Below, one piece after another: positions 7,603 through 14,733 of a stretch of 43,551 nucleotides of DNA (its first letter is position 1; every line of letters starts with the position of its first letter). The translations under genes and the position numbers were made by a program. This DNA is from a virus: IMG/VR virus record IMGVR_UViG_3300042555_000538, positions 1 through 43,551 of that record; one strand, given 5' to 3'. The notes under the pieces are model-generated. The model ran no database searches and was not told the origin of the DNA. It saw only the letters and a program-made list of their open reading frames with translations.

Positions 7603-8028
7603 CTAGAGGAATGCCTTGACGGCAAGCGGGTCACCAGTGACCTTACCCACCAAATCAAGATCGTTGAAGATTACGACGATGGCCTCTTCTCCATCGTCGG
7701 TCTTTACCGACCAACGGTCACCGCCGTAGCGGGGCACGCGGACGAAGTCTCCGACTTCGCACCACGACCCTTCGGGCCAGTGTTCCATTGTGTTGCGGTT
7801 CTTGAACGCGAGGCTGCCGATGTCGATGACCTTGGCGACCTGCGTGTTGTAGTGCTCCGTCTCGCGGACGTCGCCTGTCAGGATGATGCCACCCTTCGTC
7901 TTTGTTTTGGGCGTCCGTATCTGGCACAGGACGCGCGAGCCGAATGGCTTCACGCCTGCGTCACAGGGTGGGAATGCCTCGTCGAGACCGTCGTAACTAA
8001 ACTCGACGCTGTTTCCATTTATCTGCAT
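7603..8028 (-). CDS. GroES-like co-chaperonin
   Basis: 141 residues. The GroES core is visible as VKPFGSRVLCQIRTPKTKTK-GGIILT (first strand and mobile-loop region), then QVAKVIDIGSLAF, then WCEVGDFVRVPRYGGDRW and IVVIFNDLDLVGKV at the end. The mobile loop appears to be the TKTKGGIIL stretch, with the hydrophobic GGIIL typical of GroEL-binding loops. An insertion (AFKNRNTMEHWPEGSW) and an N-terminal extension of ~25 residues make it longer than bacterial GroES (~97). Encoded between portal-side genes and scaffold with a strong TAGGAG site, it probably pairs with host GroEL to fold the capsid protein, as T4 gp31 does. Confidence 0.75.
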   Translation of the reverse strand: MQINGNSVEFSYDGLDEAFPPCDAGVKPFGSRVLCQIRTPKTKTKGGIILTGDVRETEHYNTQVAKVIDIGSLAFKNRNTMEHWPEGSWCEVGDFVRVPRYGGDRWSVKTDDGEEAIVVIFNDLDLVGKVTGDPLAVKAFL

Positions 8029-8036
8029 GTGTGCTC

Positions 8037-8225
8037 CTAAAATTCACGTTTGTCGTCTTCCGCCACCGTGTTGATCAGGATTTCCTTGGCCCGCTGTATC
8101 CCAGCGTACAGGCCAACGGCGCGTCCATAATCAAACTCGGTCTTGCCAGACGGCCTCTCCAGCGCCTCAACAGCCATTGCTGCCTGTTCTGTCTCAAGGC
8201 GTTGGAGGAGGGTCTCTATTCTCAT
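8037..8225 (-). CDS. Small helical protein of unknown function
   Basis: 62 residues, MRIETLLQRLETEQAAMAV onward, predominantly helical with the phrase GRAVGLYAGIQRAKEILINT. The ATG overlaps the stop of the preceding small gene by ATGA, arguing for real translation. It resembles small hypothetical proteins found beside portal genes; no function can be read. Confidence 0.65.
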   Translation of the reverse strand: MRIETLLQRLETEQAAMAVEALERPSGKTEFDYGRAVGLYAGIQRAKEILINTVAEDDKREF

Positions 8226-8356
8226 GCCGGTGTCTTGGGTGACTTAACTGGATGAGGCATGATGCCTTGTGCCATTTTCTTGTGCATGGGCATGGTCTTG
8301 TCGCTCGCCTTCGGGGTTTTGCCCTTCGGTGTCGCGCTCTTTGCATTGTCGGCCAT
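8222..8356 (-). CDS. Very small Lys/Pro-rich protein
   Basis: 44 residues, MADNAKSATPKGKTPKASDK then TMPMHKKMAQGIMPHP and a KTPA end. AAGGA lies 8 nt before the ATG, and the stop overlaps the next start (ATGA). It sits directly after the portal gene. It is basic and probably disordered. Too short for a family call; support comes from the ribosome binding site and coupling. Confidence 0.6.
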   Translation of the reverse strand: MADNAKSATPKGKTPKASDKTMPMHKKMAQGIMPHPVKSPKTPA

Positions 8357-8366
8357 ATGGTTTTCC

Positions 8367-10928
8367 TTATGGGTTCGGGTTTATCCCAGTGCCGGTTGAC
8401 ACTGCGATGCGTTCGCCAGACATGATCTCGGCCTGCGCAAGCTGCATGGCCGTTTGGTTGTCTTGCTGGTTCATGGTCATGCGGGCGTTGAGTTCAGCCG
8501 ACTTGCGGGCGTCCTCGCGGTCCTGCTTCATCTGCTCAAGCTGCTGCTCGATCTGGAGCTTCTGCGCCTGAAGCTGCATCTCGGCTTGGCTCTGCATTGC
8601 CTCGGCCTGCATCTTCTGGCCCTCGATCTGCATGGCCGTCTGGTCTTTCTGCATTTGCATCTGCATCTTCTGACCGTCGAGCTGCATCTGCGCCTGATCG
8701 CGCTGCTGCTGTGCCTGTAGCTTCTGGCCCTCGATGGCGGCGCGCGGATCTTGCGGCGGCTGCGGTGCGAGTTGCTGCATCATCTGCATGGCCTGCGCGA
8801 TGACAGGCGGCAGCGATGCGAACACCTCGGTCGCGTCGGTGACCACCGTCTGCGATGCCTCGGCCAGCATGCGATCGAACGCGCGGCGCGCCTCGTCGTC
8901 CTTGAGGTTCTTCATATCCTCGCTGATGTCGATGCCCGACGTGTCCTCGGCCAGCTCAAGCACGGTTGACGCGTACCACAACGCAAGGTGCTCCTTGATG
9001 TGGCCGAGTATCACCGGCAGATAGGCTGGCGCGATGAGCTGGCTTGCGCCGAGCGCGGGGTTCGTCATGTACGCCAAGTGCGTCTTGAGGTGGGCGATGT
9101 GGTCCTGCTCAGGGAAGGCGACGATCGGTCGGCCCATGGTGGCCGCGACGTTCTCGTTGACCGCGTTCTGCTGCTTCGGCTCCATCGGCGGGACGAGCAG
9201 CTCCTTCGGGTTCGGTACGCGCAGCGTCTCAAGCAGACGCTCCTCGACCTTGCGCAGGTTGTACAGTTGCGGCAGTGCGGCGGCGCGCTGCGACACCGCC
9301 TGAACCTGCGCAAAGCGTTGGCTCTCGCTGAAGATCGCGGGGTCGGACACCGGCACGACGTCCATCGGGCCTTCGAAGTCTGCGCGCGTGGCCAGCACTT
9401 CGCCGACCTCGTGCTTCACGTCGGCGTCGTCCAAATACATCGCGTTGAGGCGGTGCAGGATGCGCAGCGTGCGGGCCATAGCGCCGTGCAGACGCGCGTG
9501 GATCGACGAGAACACGGTCATGCCCTCTTGGATCAGCGCGAGCGTCGTGCCGACTGGTGCGTTCGGGTTCTGGTCGGCCAGATTGTCCATCGACGTGCGG
9601 ACCACGCCCTTGCCTGCGTCGACCACAAAGCCGAGCAGTTGGAACAGGGTCGGCGATGGCGGGTTGAACGGGATCGGCATGGCCAGCTTGCGGACGTCGT
9701 CCACGTTGAGGCCGCCCTCGATCTCCTCGACCTGCGTCGGCTGGATGTTCAGCGACTGGCCGCCGCGTGTGCCGCCCTTCAGCTTGAGCATCGTCGGCAC
9801 GTTCTGGATGTGCGCGCTGTCCATCAGTGCGCGCAGCGCGCCGGTCGCGGCAGCGGATAGGCCGCCGATCATGTGCGGCAGGCCGATTGGATACGCGCCG
9901 CGCCACGGGATGAACGGGAACTCGACGAACCAGTCGAGTGGCTCGCGGCTGTCGTCCTCTTCGTCCCAGTTACGGTAGATCGCGAGCACCTTGCTCGATG
10001 GCTTGTCGATCGTGATGATGTACGGCGCGTTGCCGTCACCCTCGACGTCGGCGATGACGTGGCACTCGAACACGGTGCGCAGTCCATCTTCGTTGTAGCT
10101 GGTGTCGTTGCGACCCTCGATCTTGTCGTTGGCCACGTCGGCTGCCGAGCGCTCAGGCTCAAGACCGGCGGGCGTCAGGTCGACGTCGCGGTACATGCCG
10201 CTCTCGACGCGCTGCTCATAGTCGAGCTGCGTCAGGTACTGGACGTGCGTCTTGCGCTGCGCGGTGTAGAAGTTGGTCGCCGCGAATGGCAGGTACATGT
10301 CGTCGATCATGACGGCAAGGAAGCCGGGGCGGTTGCGCGCCTCGTCCCACGACATCTTGAGGTACTGCGCGCCGCCGAGTGGCACCTGCGTCAGTAGCTG
10401 CTCAAGCTCGGAGCGGAACTCTTGGCTCTGCACGGTGAGCTGCCAGTTCATCAGCGACGTCTTGCGCTTCGCCTTCTGGATCTTCTTGATCGTGACTTCG
10501 CCCTCGATCAGATCCTTCGCTGGGCCCTGCGGCGGCAGCAGCTCCTTGATGGCACGCGACGCGAAGTCGATGCACGCCTCGGTCATCATCGGGTGGACGA
10601 CCTTCGATGCGCCGTTGAACTGCGCGCCGCCGGGCGCGTCGTCACCGAGACCGGTGCGGCGGATGCCCTCCTCGTACTGCTCGTCGCGCTTCTTGCGCGC
10701 CTCCTTGTCGCGGCTGATCAGTTCGAGGAACTTCGACGCCAGTGACTTTAGGTCCGGTTCGGGCATAGTCTCGGCGAGGTTGTCGTAGAAGCTGCTCTCG
10801 CCTGCGGCTGGTCCGTTCTCGTCGAGCGTGACGATCGCGCCACCGTCCTCGGTGTCCTCAACGTCGGTCACGTCCTCGCCGTCGAACTCAACGACTTCGC
10901 CCTCGATGATGTCTTCGTCTTCGATCAT
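8367..10928 (-). CDS. Portal protein
   Basis: 853 residues, the length range of podoviral (P22-like) portals. It has an acidic, probably flexible N-terminus (residues 1-45), then SKFLELISRDKEARKKRDEQ and GGAQFNGASKVVHPMMTEAC, typical of this portal group. The core has IPWRGAYPIGLPHMIGGLSA, NVPTMLKLKGGTRGGQ and RTSMDNLADQNPNAPVGTTL, which marks the clip/stem and wing regions. The C-terminal ~85 residues (about 737-822) form a Gln/Met-rich repeat built on QMQ/GQKMQ units, likely a helical barrel inside the head. Directly downstream of large terminase, with AAGGA ahead of its ATG. Confidence 0.85.
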   Translation of the reverse strand: MIEDEDIIEGEVVEFDGEDVTDVEDTEDGGAIVTLDENGPAAGESSFYDNLAETMPEPDLKSLASKFLELISRDKEARKKRDEQYEEGIRRTGLGDDAPGGAQFNGASKVVHPMMTEACIDFASRAIKELLPPQGPAKDLIEGEVTIKKIQKAKRKTSLMNWQLTVQSQEFRSELEQLLTQVPLGGAQYLKMSWDEARNRPGFLAVMIDDMYLPFAATNFYTAQRKTHVQYLTQLDYEQRVESGMYRDVDLTPAGLEPERSAADVANDKIEGRNDTSYNEDGLRTVFECHVIADVEGDGNAPYIITIDKPSSKVLAIYRNWDEEDDSREPLDWFVEFPFIPWRGAYPIGLPHMIGGLSAAATGALRALMDSAHIQNVPTMLKLKGGTRGGQSLNIQPTQVEEIEGGLNVDDVRKLAMPIPFNPPSPTLFQLLGFVVDAGKGVVRTSMDNLADQNPNAPVGTTLALIQEGMTVFSSIHARLHGAMARTLRILHRLNAMYLDDADVKHEVGEVLATRADFEGPMDVVPVSDPAIFSESQRFAQVQAVSQRAAALPQLYNLRKVEERLLETLRVPNPKELLVPPMEPKQQNAVNENVAATMGRPIVAFPEQDHIAHLKTHLAYMTNPALGASQLIAPAYLPVILGHIKEHLALWYASTVLELAEDTSGIDISEDMKNLKDDEARRAFDRMLAEASQTVVTDATEVFASLPPVIAQAMQMMQQLAPQPPQDPRAAIEGQKLQAQQQRDQAQMQLDGQKMQMQMQKDQTAMQIEGQKMQAEAMQSQAEMQLQAQKLQIEQQLEQMKQDREDARKSAELNARMTMNQQDNQTAMQLAQAEIMSGERIAVSTGTGINPNP

Positions 10929-10938
10929 TGCCTAATCC

Positions 10939-12390
10939 TTATTGCCCATACGGGTTCTGTATCACCTTCGGCGGTGGTTTGTCCATTTCTTGCTTCTTGT
11001 CGACCAGCGAGCCGAGCATGCCCTTGTCCATCATCAGGCGCATGGCCTGCGTCGTGCTGTCCACAAAGTCGTCGTGCTTGATGCTGCCCTTGCCGCTGAA
11101 CGAGCAGAGCTGCGCCACCAGCGGGTCGGCCCAGACGCGCGGCTTGCCGGGGAACTTGTCGCTCTCAGGCAGGAACACCCTGCGCCGTGCGAACACGGGG
11201 CTGACCACATGCAGGCGCGCCAGCTTGTCTGCCCGTCCGGGGTTGTAGGCGTGCGCCAGTATCCCCTCGCGTTCGAGCATCTGTCTCAAGCTGATGCCGC
11301 TCCCCTTGTCCTCGATCAGCAGGATGTCTGGCTTGCGCCCAGAGGTCAGCGGCTTCGCGCTACCGTACATGGGCTTGATCAACGCGACGTCCTGATCGTC
11401 GCCATACGCCGTGTTCATTTCCTTCTTCACGCGCTTGATCAGGTCGGGCATGCCGAGCTGCTCCTGCCAGCAGTCGAGCAGCAGGGCGTAGCCCTTGCCG
11501 TCGTGCTGGAACACGCCCCAGACGCTGCACGCCGTGTAGTCGGCGTCGCCGCTCTTCTTGTCGCGGGTCGCCTCGGTGTACGCGGTGTCGAGTGACATGA
11601 TGATCCAGTCGAACGCGGGCAGCGGCTTCTTCGCGGGCCAGAGCTTGAGCCAGCTCTTCTTGATGATAGCGTTCTCGCTTGGGTCCAGCAGCTCCCCGTG
11701 GATCTCCTGACGCCCGATGGTTGTCCCCTCGTATGCCTCCAAGCTCTCGAAGAACCGATCGGGCAGGTTGTCGCGGTTGTCGAACGTCGAGCCGGTGATG
11801 ATGGTGCGGCCCTGCTTCGGGATGATCAGCTTGCGCACCAGCTCGACGGGTCGCGGCGTCGTCGTCCACAGCACCTGCGGCTTCGCGCCGAGGCGCAGGC
11901 CCATCATGGCCATGTCCCACGTCTCTTCGGCGTTCTGCCACGCGGCCAGCTCGTCGCACCAAATGAACTGGTGCTGCGGTCCGCGCAGACGTGCGGGCTT
12001 CTCGCTCGTGAAGCCACGGATTTTCGTGCCGTTCTTCATCTCAAGGAGAAGATCCGTGCTGTTGTACTTCTTGATCAACCCTTGGGGTATGACGTTAAGC
12101 AGGCCGCTCTCGCCTTGAAAGCAGACCTTGTCGACGTCGGCGTAGGTCGGCGCAATCACGGCGCAGTAGGTGTTGCGGTGCAGGGCGGCTTTGGCCCCCA
12201 GCCATTCAGCCCCGATGCGGGTCTTGCCGTAACCGCGACCCGCCATGTAGCCGTACTCGCTGAAGTCGGCGGCGGGGATCTGTTCGGGTCGCGCCATCTT
12301 CGCCCAGCGCACCTGCCAGTCGACAAAGACGCGCGTCTTTGGCGGCATGGCTTCCGCGTCGGCGGTCTTGAGGTGGACTGCCTCAGCCAT
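10939..12390 (-). CDS. terL: Terminase large subunit
   Basis: 483 residues. The N-terminal ATPase has a Walker A GRGYGKT (about 51-57), a Walker B-like FIWCDEL (about 139-146), and the coupling motif WTTTPRP. The C-terminal RNase-H-like nuclease starts with the Asp of IIMSLDTAY (about 265-273), followed by DADYTACSVWGVF and LLIEDKGSGISL, giving the acidic catalytic triad expected of headful or cohesive-end terminases. It packages genome concatemers through the portal. The start overlaps the end of the small preceding gene by 8 nt. The motif spacing is intact, so the protein should be active. Confidence 0.92.
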   Translation of the reverse strand: MAEAVHLKTADAEAMPPKTRVFVDWQVRWAKMARPEQIPAADFSEYGYMAGRGYGKTRIGAEWLGAKAALHRNTYCAVIAPTYADVDKVCFQGESGLLNVIPQGLIKKYNSTDLLLEMKNGTKIRGFTSEKPARLRGPQHQFIWCDELAAWQNAEETWDMAMMGLRLGAKPQVLWTTTPRPVELVRKLIIPKQGRTIITGSTFDNRDNLPDRFFESLEAYEGTTIGRQEIHGELLDPSENAIIKKSWLKLWPAKKPLPAFDWIIMSLDTAYTEATRDKKSGDADYTACSVWGVFQHDGKGYALLLDCWQEQLGMPDLIKRVKKEMNTAYGDDQDVALIKPMYGSAKPLTSGRKPDILLIEDKGSGISLRQMLEREGILAHAYNPGRADKLARLHVVSPVFARRRVFLPESDKFPGKPRVWADPLVAQLCSFSGKGSIKHDDFVDSTTQAMRLMMDKGMLGSLVDKKQEMDKPPPKVIQNPYGQ

Positions 12391-12571
12391 GGTTGCGGTA
12401 CAGCGTCAGCGTTTCGCGCAGCTCGGCATTGGCTGCGCGGATCTTGTCATAGCGCTCGTTGGCCAGATGCAGCGCGTGGTTGAGCGCGTACTGCTCGGTC
12501 GCGTGGTGCTCGGCTGCCGCCTCAAGTTCGCGGATGCGACGCCACGGGTTAACGAACAGGCGCGGGATCAT
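12383..12571 (-). CDS. Small coiled-coil protein between terminase genes
   Basis: 62 residues: a short PRLFVNPWRRIRELE start and then one long amphipathic helix with LNHALHLANERYDKIRAANAEL. It overlaps both neighbours (ATGA with the small terminase stop, 8 nt with large terminase), so it is part of the packaging operon. A regulatory or adaptor role in packaging is possible; a spanin- or holin-like role is unlikely because no membrane segment or lipobox is seen. Confidence 0.65.
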   Translation of the reverse strand: MIPRLFVNPWRRIRELEAAAEHHATEQYALNHALHLANERYDKIRAANAELRETLTLYRNHG

Positions 12572-13041
12572 TTACTGTTACGCTTCGCGGCCAGTATGGT
12601 CTCGGTGAAGAAGGCCGCCAAGGCGTCTGCTTCAGGCGCGTCTTCATCGTCGATGGTCTTGTCTTTCGTGTTGCCGTCGCCGTATTTGTTCGGGCTCCAC
12701 TTGGCCAGCAGCTTGAGGCGGAACTCTGCGCGGTTCTTTGCCCACGCGACGGCGGCGCTGTCGATGCGCGTCGTGGACGTCTTGCCGTCACCGTCGGTCT
12801 GCACGATGCGCTCCGGCTCGGCGTCGATGATGTCGAGTGCGTCGTCGGCGATGACGTCCGCGCCAACCTCTCTAGCTTCCGCGTATGCGATGCGAAGACC
12901 TTCGTCCTCGCGGACCCACTGGCTCCACGCAGTCGGATGAAACTTCAAGTCGCGTGAAATCGACGACAACGTCTCGCCGAGGGCGATGCGCGACAGCACC
13001 TCTGCGATCAGCTTATCTGTCTTCTTTGCCGGGTAAGGCAT
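12568..13041 (-). CDS. terS: Terminase small subunit
   Basis: 157 residues with an N-terminal helix-turn-helix: ISRDLKFHPTAWSQWVREDE, the usual DNA-recognition region of small terminases, followed by an oligomerisation helix pair (YAEAREVGADVIADDALDII) and WAKNRAEFRLKLLAKWSPNK, the characteristic 'aee RAk lrvd tRkWlaskl-pkkYGd' type motif. The acidic tail would contact the large subunit. It is the first gene of the leftward virion arm, with ACGGAG ahead of the start. Confidence 0.85.
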   Translation of the reverse strand: MPYPAKKTDKLIAEVLSRIALGETLSSISRDLKFHPTAWSQWVREDEGLRIAYAEAREVGADVIADDALDIIDAEPERIVQTDGDGKTSTTRIDSAAVAWAKNRAEFRLKLLAKWSPNKYGDGNTKDKTIDDEDAPEADALAAFFTETILAAKRNSK

Positions 13042-13082
13042 ATGTCTGCATGCTCCGTTCGGTTACACAGTGCTACCAGTTA

Positions 13083-13113
13083 TCACCCACAGATAACCGC
13101 ATTCTCACCCACA
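13083..13113. repeat. Paired direct repeats in the leftward promoter
   Basis: TCACCCACA occurs at 13083-13091 and again at 13105-13113, exactly 22 bp apart (two helical turns). A partial TCACCCA lies at 13146-13152. The pair brackets the -10 box of the candidate leftward promoter, as expected for a regulator binding one DNA face. Confidence 0.6.
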
Positions 13114-13118
13114 TGCAA
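13090..13118 (-). promoter_or_regulatory. Candidate promoter for the virion arm
   Basis: On the minus strand TTGCAT is followed after exactly 17 nt by TATCTG, a reasonable σ70-like pair, about 50 nt upstream of the small terminase ATG. It has no TGCAAY-N5-RTTGCA palindrome, unlike the rightward promoters, so it is probably controlled differently, perhaps through the 22-bp-spaced repeats. Confidence 0.5.
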
Positions 13119-13122
13119 GGGG

Positions 13123-13138
13123 TAGCTCGACCGAGCTA
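13123..13138. repeat. 7-bp inverted repeat upstream of the leftward promoter
   Basis: TAGCTCG-AC-CGAGCTA, a perfect short palindrome just upstream of the candidate virion-arm -35 box. It could be a dimeric regulator site. Confidence 0.5.
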
Positions 13139-13309
13139 TTCCAAATCACCCAGCCGAGCCTCCGCCATCAACACCAAACAACACACCATTGTCAATGCAA
13201 CACGACGTTGCGACGCACCACGCAGCACGACGCATCATGCACCGAGTGCAGCTTTCGGAACTGGTCAACACACCACAGCAAAAAGCGCAGCGCAACGCAG
13301 CATCTGCTC

Positions 13310-13440
13310 GGTGCAGCATTTGCAGCAGGTGGGGTACCCCTAAAGGGGTAACCCCCTTCACGCTGCATAAATGCTGCATTTCTCCGAGCTGCACCATTTG
13401 CAACATGAGGCTTAATGCTGCAAATGATGCATGTTGCAGG
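13310..13440. repeat. TGCA-rich iteron-like repeat block
   Basis: CATTTGCAGC (13317-13326), CATTTGCAAC (13395-13404) and the inverted GCTGCAAATG (13417-13426) recur among many additional GCTGCA and TGCA words. The block precedes an AT-rich patch and the first rightward promoter. The half-site TGCAA is shared with the operators, so it may collect the same regulator, or serve as origin iterons. Confidence 0.5.
13331..13356. repeat. GC-rich hairpin in the control region
   Basis: GGGTACCCC-TAAA-GGGGTAACCC forms nine base pairs with a single bulged A and a four-base loop. It lies in the middle of the TGCA-rich block. No U-tract on either strand, so it is not a standard terminator. Confidence 0.5.
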
Positions 13441-13477
13441 GGTATGAAAATAAATTAAAGAAAGTGCATTTTGTGTG

Positions 13478-13527
13478 TTGCAATGCCTGATTGCATCTGC
13501 CATATACTGCCTATCAGTAACACGGAG
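13478..13527 (+). promoter_or_regulatory. Rightward promoter-operator 1 with leader motif
   Basis: TTGCAA (13478-13483) lies 19 nt before TATACT (13503-13508). Over the -35 sits the palindrome TGCAAT-GCCTG-ATTGCA (13479-13495). Then follow TATCAGTAAC (13512-13521) and ACGGAG, the ribosome binding site of the first early gene. The same order recurs at three further sites. Confidence 0.75.
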
Positions 13528-13535
13528 TTTCTACC

Positions 13536-14132
13536 ATGCCACGCACCGCCGACCACTACACCGCCCTCGCTCTCGACGCTTTCAATGCAGGCTTCGCCAG
13601 CAAGAGCGCACAAAAGACAGCCATCGAAAACGTAACGCGCGCTTACGACCTTAACGCACAAGCCATCCGCGACGCGCTGTTGGCCGACCGCACGATCGGC
13701 GGCAACCGCGACGGTTGGGCCGCGCTTTACTACAACGTCCCTGCCTTGCACAACTGGAAGGCCAAGCACGACGCAACCTACGCCTTCGCTGGCGACCTGA
13801 TCCAGTCGATCAACGATCTGGTCGAGCTGCGCGCCACCATCAAGAACGCAGCCGTCGCGCCGGTCCCTGTCCGCGAAGTCAGCAAGTACGAAGTCGCAGC
13901 GATCAAGACCATCCAAGACATCATCACCCTGCGCAAGACGCAGTATGCTCGTGCCATCGACCTCGGCACGATCTTCAACGGTCTGCCAGTGCAGGCGCAC
14001 ACGCATCAGGTCATCAACCAGTACGGCACGACCTTCCTGCGCACCTTCTACTACCTCTTCGGCGACTTGACGCCGCTCAATATCATCATCGCGGCAGCCG
14101 AGGAGCTGGCCCGCCGCGAGAAAGCAGCCTAA
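13536..14132 (+). CDS. First early protein, unknown function
   Basis: 198 residues, mostly helical: HYTALALDAFNAGFASKSAQ, then YNVPALHNWKAKHDATYAF, LIQSINDLVELRATI, and a C-terminal INQYGTTFLRTFYYLFGDLT with a final amphipathic helix ending AAEELARREKAA. No catalytic motif or family is recognised. As the first gene behind the operator-controlled promoter, and followed by a stabilising UUCG hairpin, it is likely to be made early and in quantity; a host-takeover or regulatory role is possible but unproven. The start is set by AACACGGAG nine nt upstream. Confidence 0.75.
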   Translation: MPRTADHYTALALDAFNAGFASKSAQKTAIENVTRAYDLNAQAIRDALLADRTIGGNRDGWAALYYNVPALHNWKAKHDATYAFAGDLIQSINDLVELRATIKNAAVAPVPVREVSKYEVAAIKTIQDIITLRKTQYARAIDLGTIFNGLPVQAHTHQVINQYGTTFLRTFYYLFGDLTPLNIIIAAAEELARREKAA

Positions 14133-14139
14133 CCCAACG

Positions 14140-14157
14140 GGGGAGCTTCGGCTCCCC
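14140..14157 (+). other. UUCG-loop RNA hairpin after the first early gene
   Basis: GGGGAGC-UUCG-GCUCCCC, a perfect 7-bp stem with a UUCG tetraloop, starting 7 nt after the stop in the context TAACCCAACGG. It is followed by CTATCAGCAACAGGAG and the next ATG, not by a U-run. A near-identical copy occurs after another early gene at 26.82 kb. Confidence 0.75.
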
Positions 14158-14182
14158 ACCCTATCAGCAACAGGAGCACATC

Positions 14183-14383
14183 ATGAAAATCGAACTGGAA
14201 CACAAAGACACCGAAACCCACAAGTGGCACCCAGTTGCCACCTTCCGCTTCGCCCACATGGCCGTCGAAGCGGGCCGCGCCTTCAGCAAGTGGGACCAAC
14301 ACGTATACCGCGTCGTTGACAAGCGTTGGCCCAACGAGGGCGACGAGATCACGATCATCCGCAACGGACAGGTGGAAGCATGA
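14183..14383 (+). CDS. Small early protein, unknown
   Basis: 66 residues, MKIELEHKDTETHKWHPVAT onward, with DQHVYRVVDKRWPNEGDEIT and a β-rich end. The ATG is preceded by CAACAGGAG (7-nt spacing). The gene occupies the slot after the UUCG hairpin, as does another 66-residue protein at 26860; sequence similarity between them is weak. Stop and next start overlap (ATGA). Confidence 0.7.
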   Translation: MKIELEHKDTETHKWHPVATFRFAHMAVEAGRAFSKWDQHVYRVVDKRWPNEGDEITIIRNGQVEA

Positions 14384-14643
14384 TACGACCAACCCTCAAC
14401 ATCAGCGGCAGCAGCGCCGCCGACCTCATCGACCCACGCCGCGAGGCGATGGACCACCTGATGGACGCCATCGAGGCGCTCAAGCTGATCACGCCTAATG
14501 GCCGCGACTACATCTGCGACCGCGAGCGGTTCATCGCCGATCGCAACACCCACTTCGACCGACTGGCTGCGCTGCACACGCTGCGCAACGAGCTGCTCGA
14601 AGAGGCGCTGCACGTCCAGCAACAAGGGAGGGTGGCAGCATGA
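14380..14643 (+). CDS. Small early protein, unknown
   Basis: 87 residues. After a short MIRPTLNISGSSAADL start it is helical and charged: PRREAMDHLMDAIEALKLIT, CDRERFIADRNTHFDRLAAL, RNELLEEALHVQQQ. Two or three helices probably form a bundle or dimerise. It is translationally coupled on both sides through ATGA overlaps. No family recognised. Confidence 0.65.
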   Translation: MIRPTLNISGSSAADLIDPRREAMDHLMDAIEALKLITPNGRDYICDRERFIADRNTHFDRLAALHTLRNELLEEALHVQQQGRVAA

Positions 14644-14732
14644 CCCTCCTGCACATCGCATCGACCCTCTTCTTCGCAGGGGTGCTCGCCTTCACTATCT
14701 ACGCAATGATCAAGACGCTGCGGGGAGCCTGA
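14640..14732 (+). CDS. 30-residue single-span membrane peptide
   Basis: MTLLHIASTLFFAGVLAFTI, then YAMIKTLRGA: a hydrophobic span of about 18 residues with a basic tail. Its ATG overlaps the upstream stop, and the next gene begins 1 nt after its TGA. The coupling argues that it is translated. It could be a small inner-membrane regulator, superinfection factor or holin-like peptide; size alone cannot decide. Confidence 0.55.
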   Translation: MTLLHIASTLFFAGVLAFTIYAMIKTLRGA

Positions 14733-14733
14733 C

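Larger units (their letters stand above)
13042..13535. promoter_or_regulatory. Divergent control region (no gene)
   Basis: This 494-nt stretch is the only gene-free gap above 300 nt. It separates the leftward virion arm from the rightward early arm. Contents: a leftward promoter candidate with paired TCACCCACA repeats near 13.1 kb, a 7-bp inverted repeat at 13123-13138, a TGCA-rich block (about 13310-13440) with a hairpin at 13331-13356, an AT-rich patch (about 13446-13462), and the first rightward promoter-operator. Short ORFs across it lack ribosome binding sites. It could also hold the replication origin. Confidence 0.7.

Noticed and set aside
8400-10800. Several long plus-strand ORFs opposite the portal gene
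   Set aside because: They mirror high-GC codon structure of the portal gene, are low-complexity (His/Leu/Arg), and lack ribosome binding sites and operon logic.
13146-13458. Overlapping Cys-rich small ORFs on both strands in the control region
   Set aside because: No ribosome binding sites, non-ATG starts, and the Cys/His richness follows directly from the TGCA-type repeats. I treat the stretch as non-coding.
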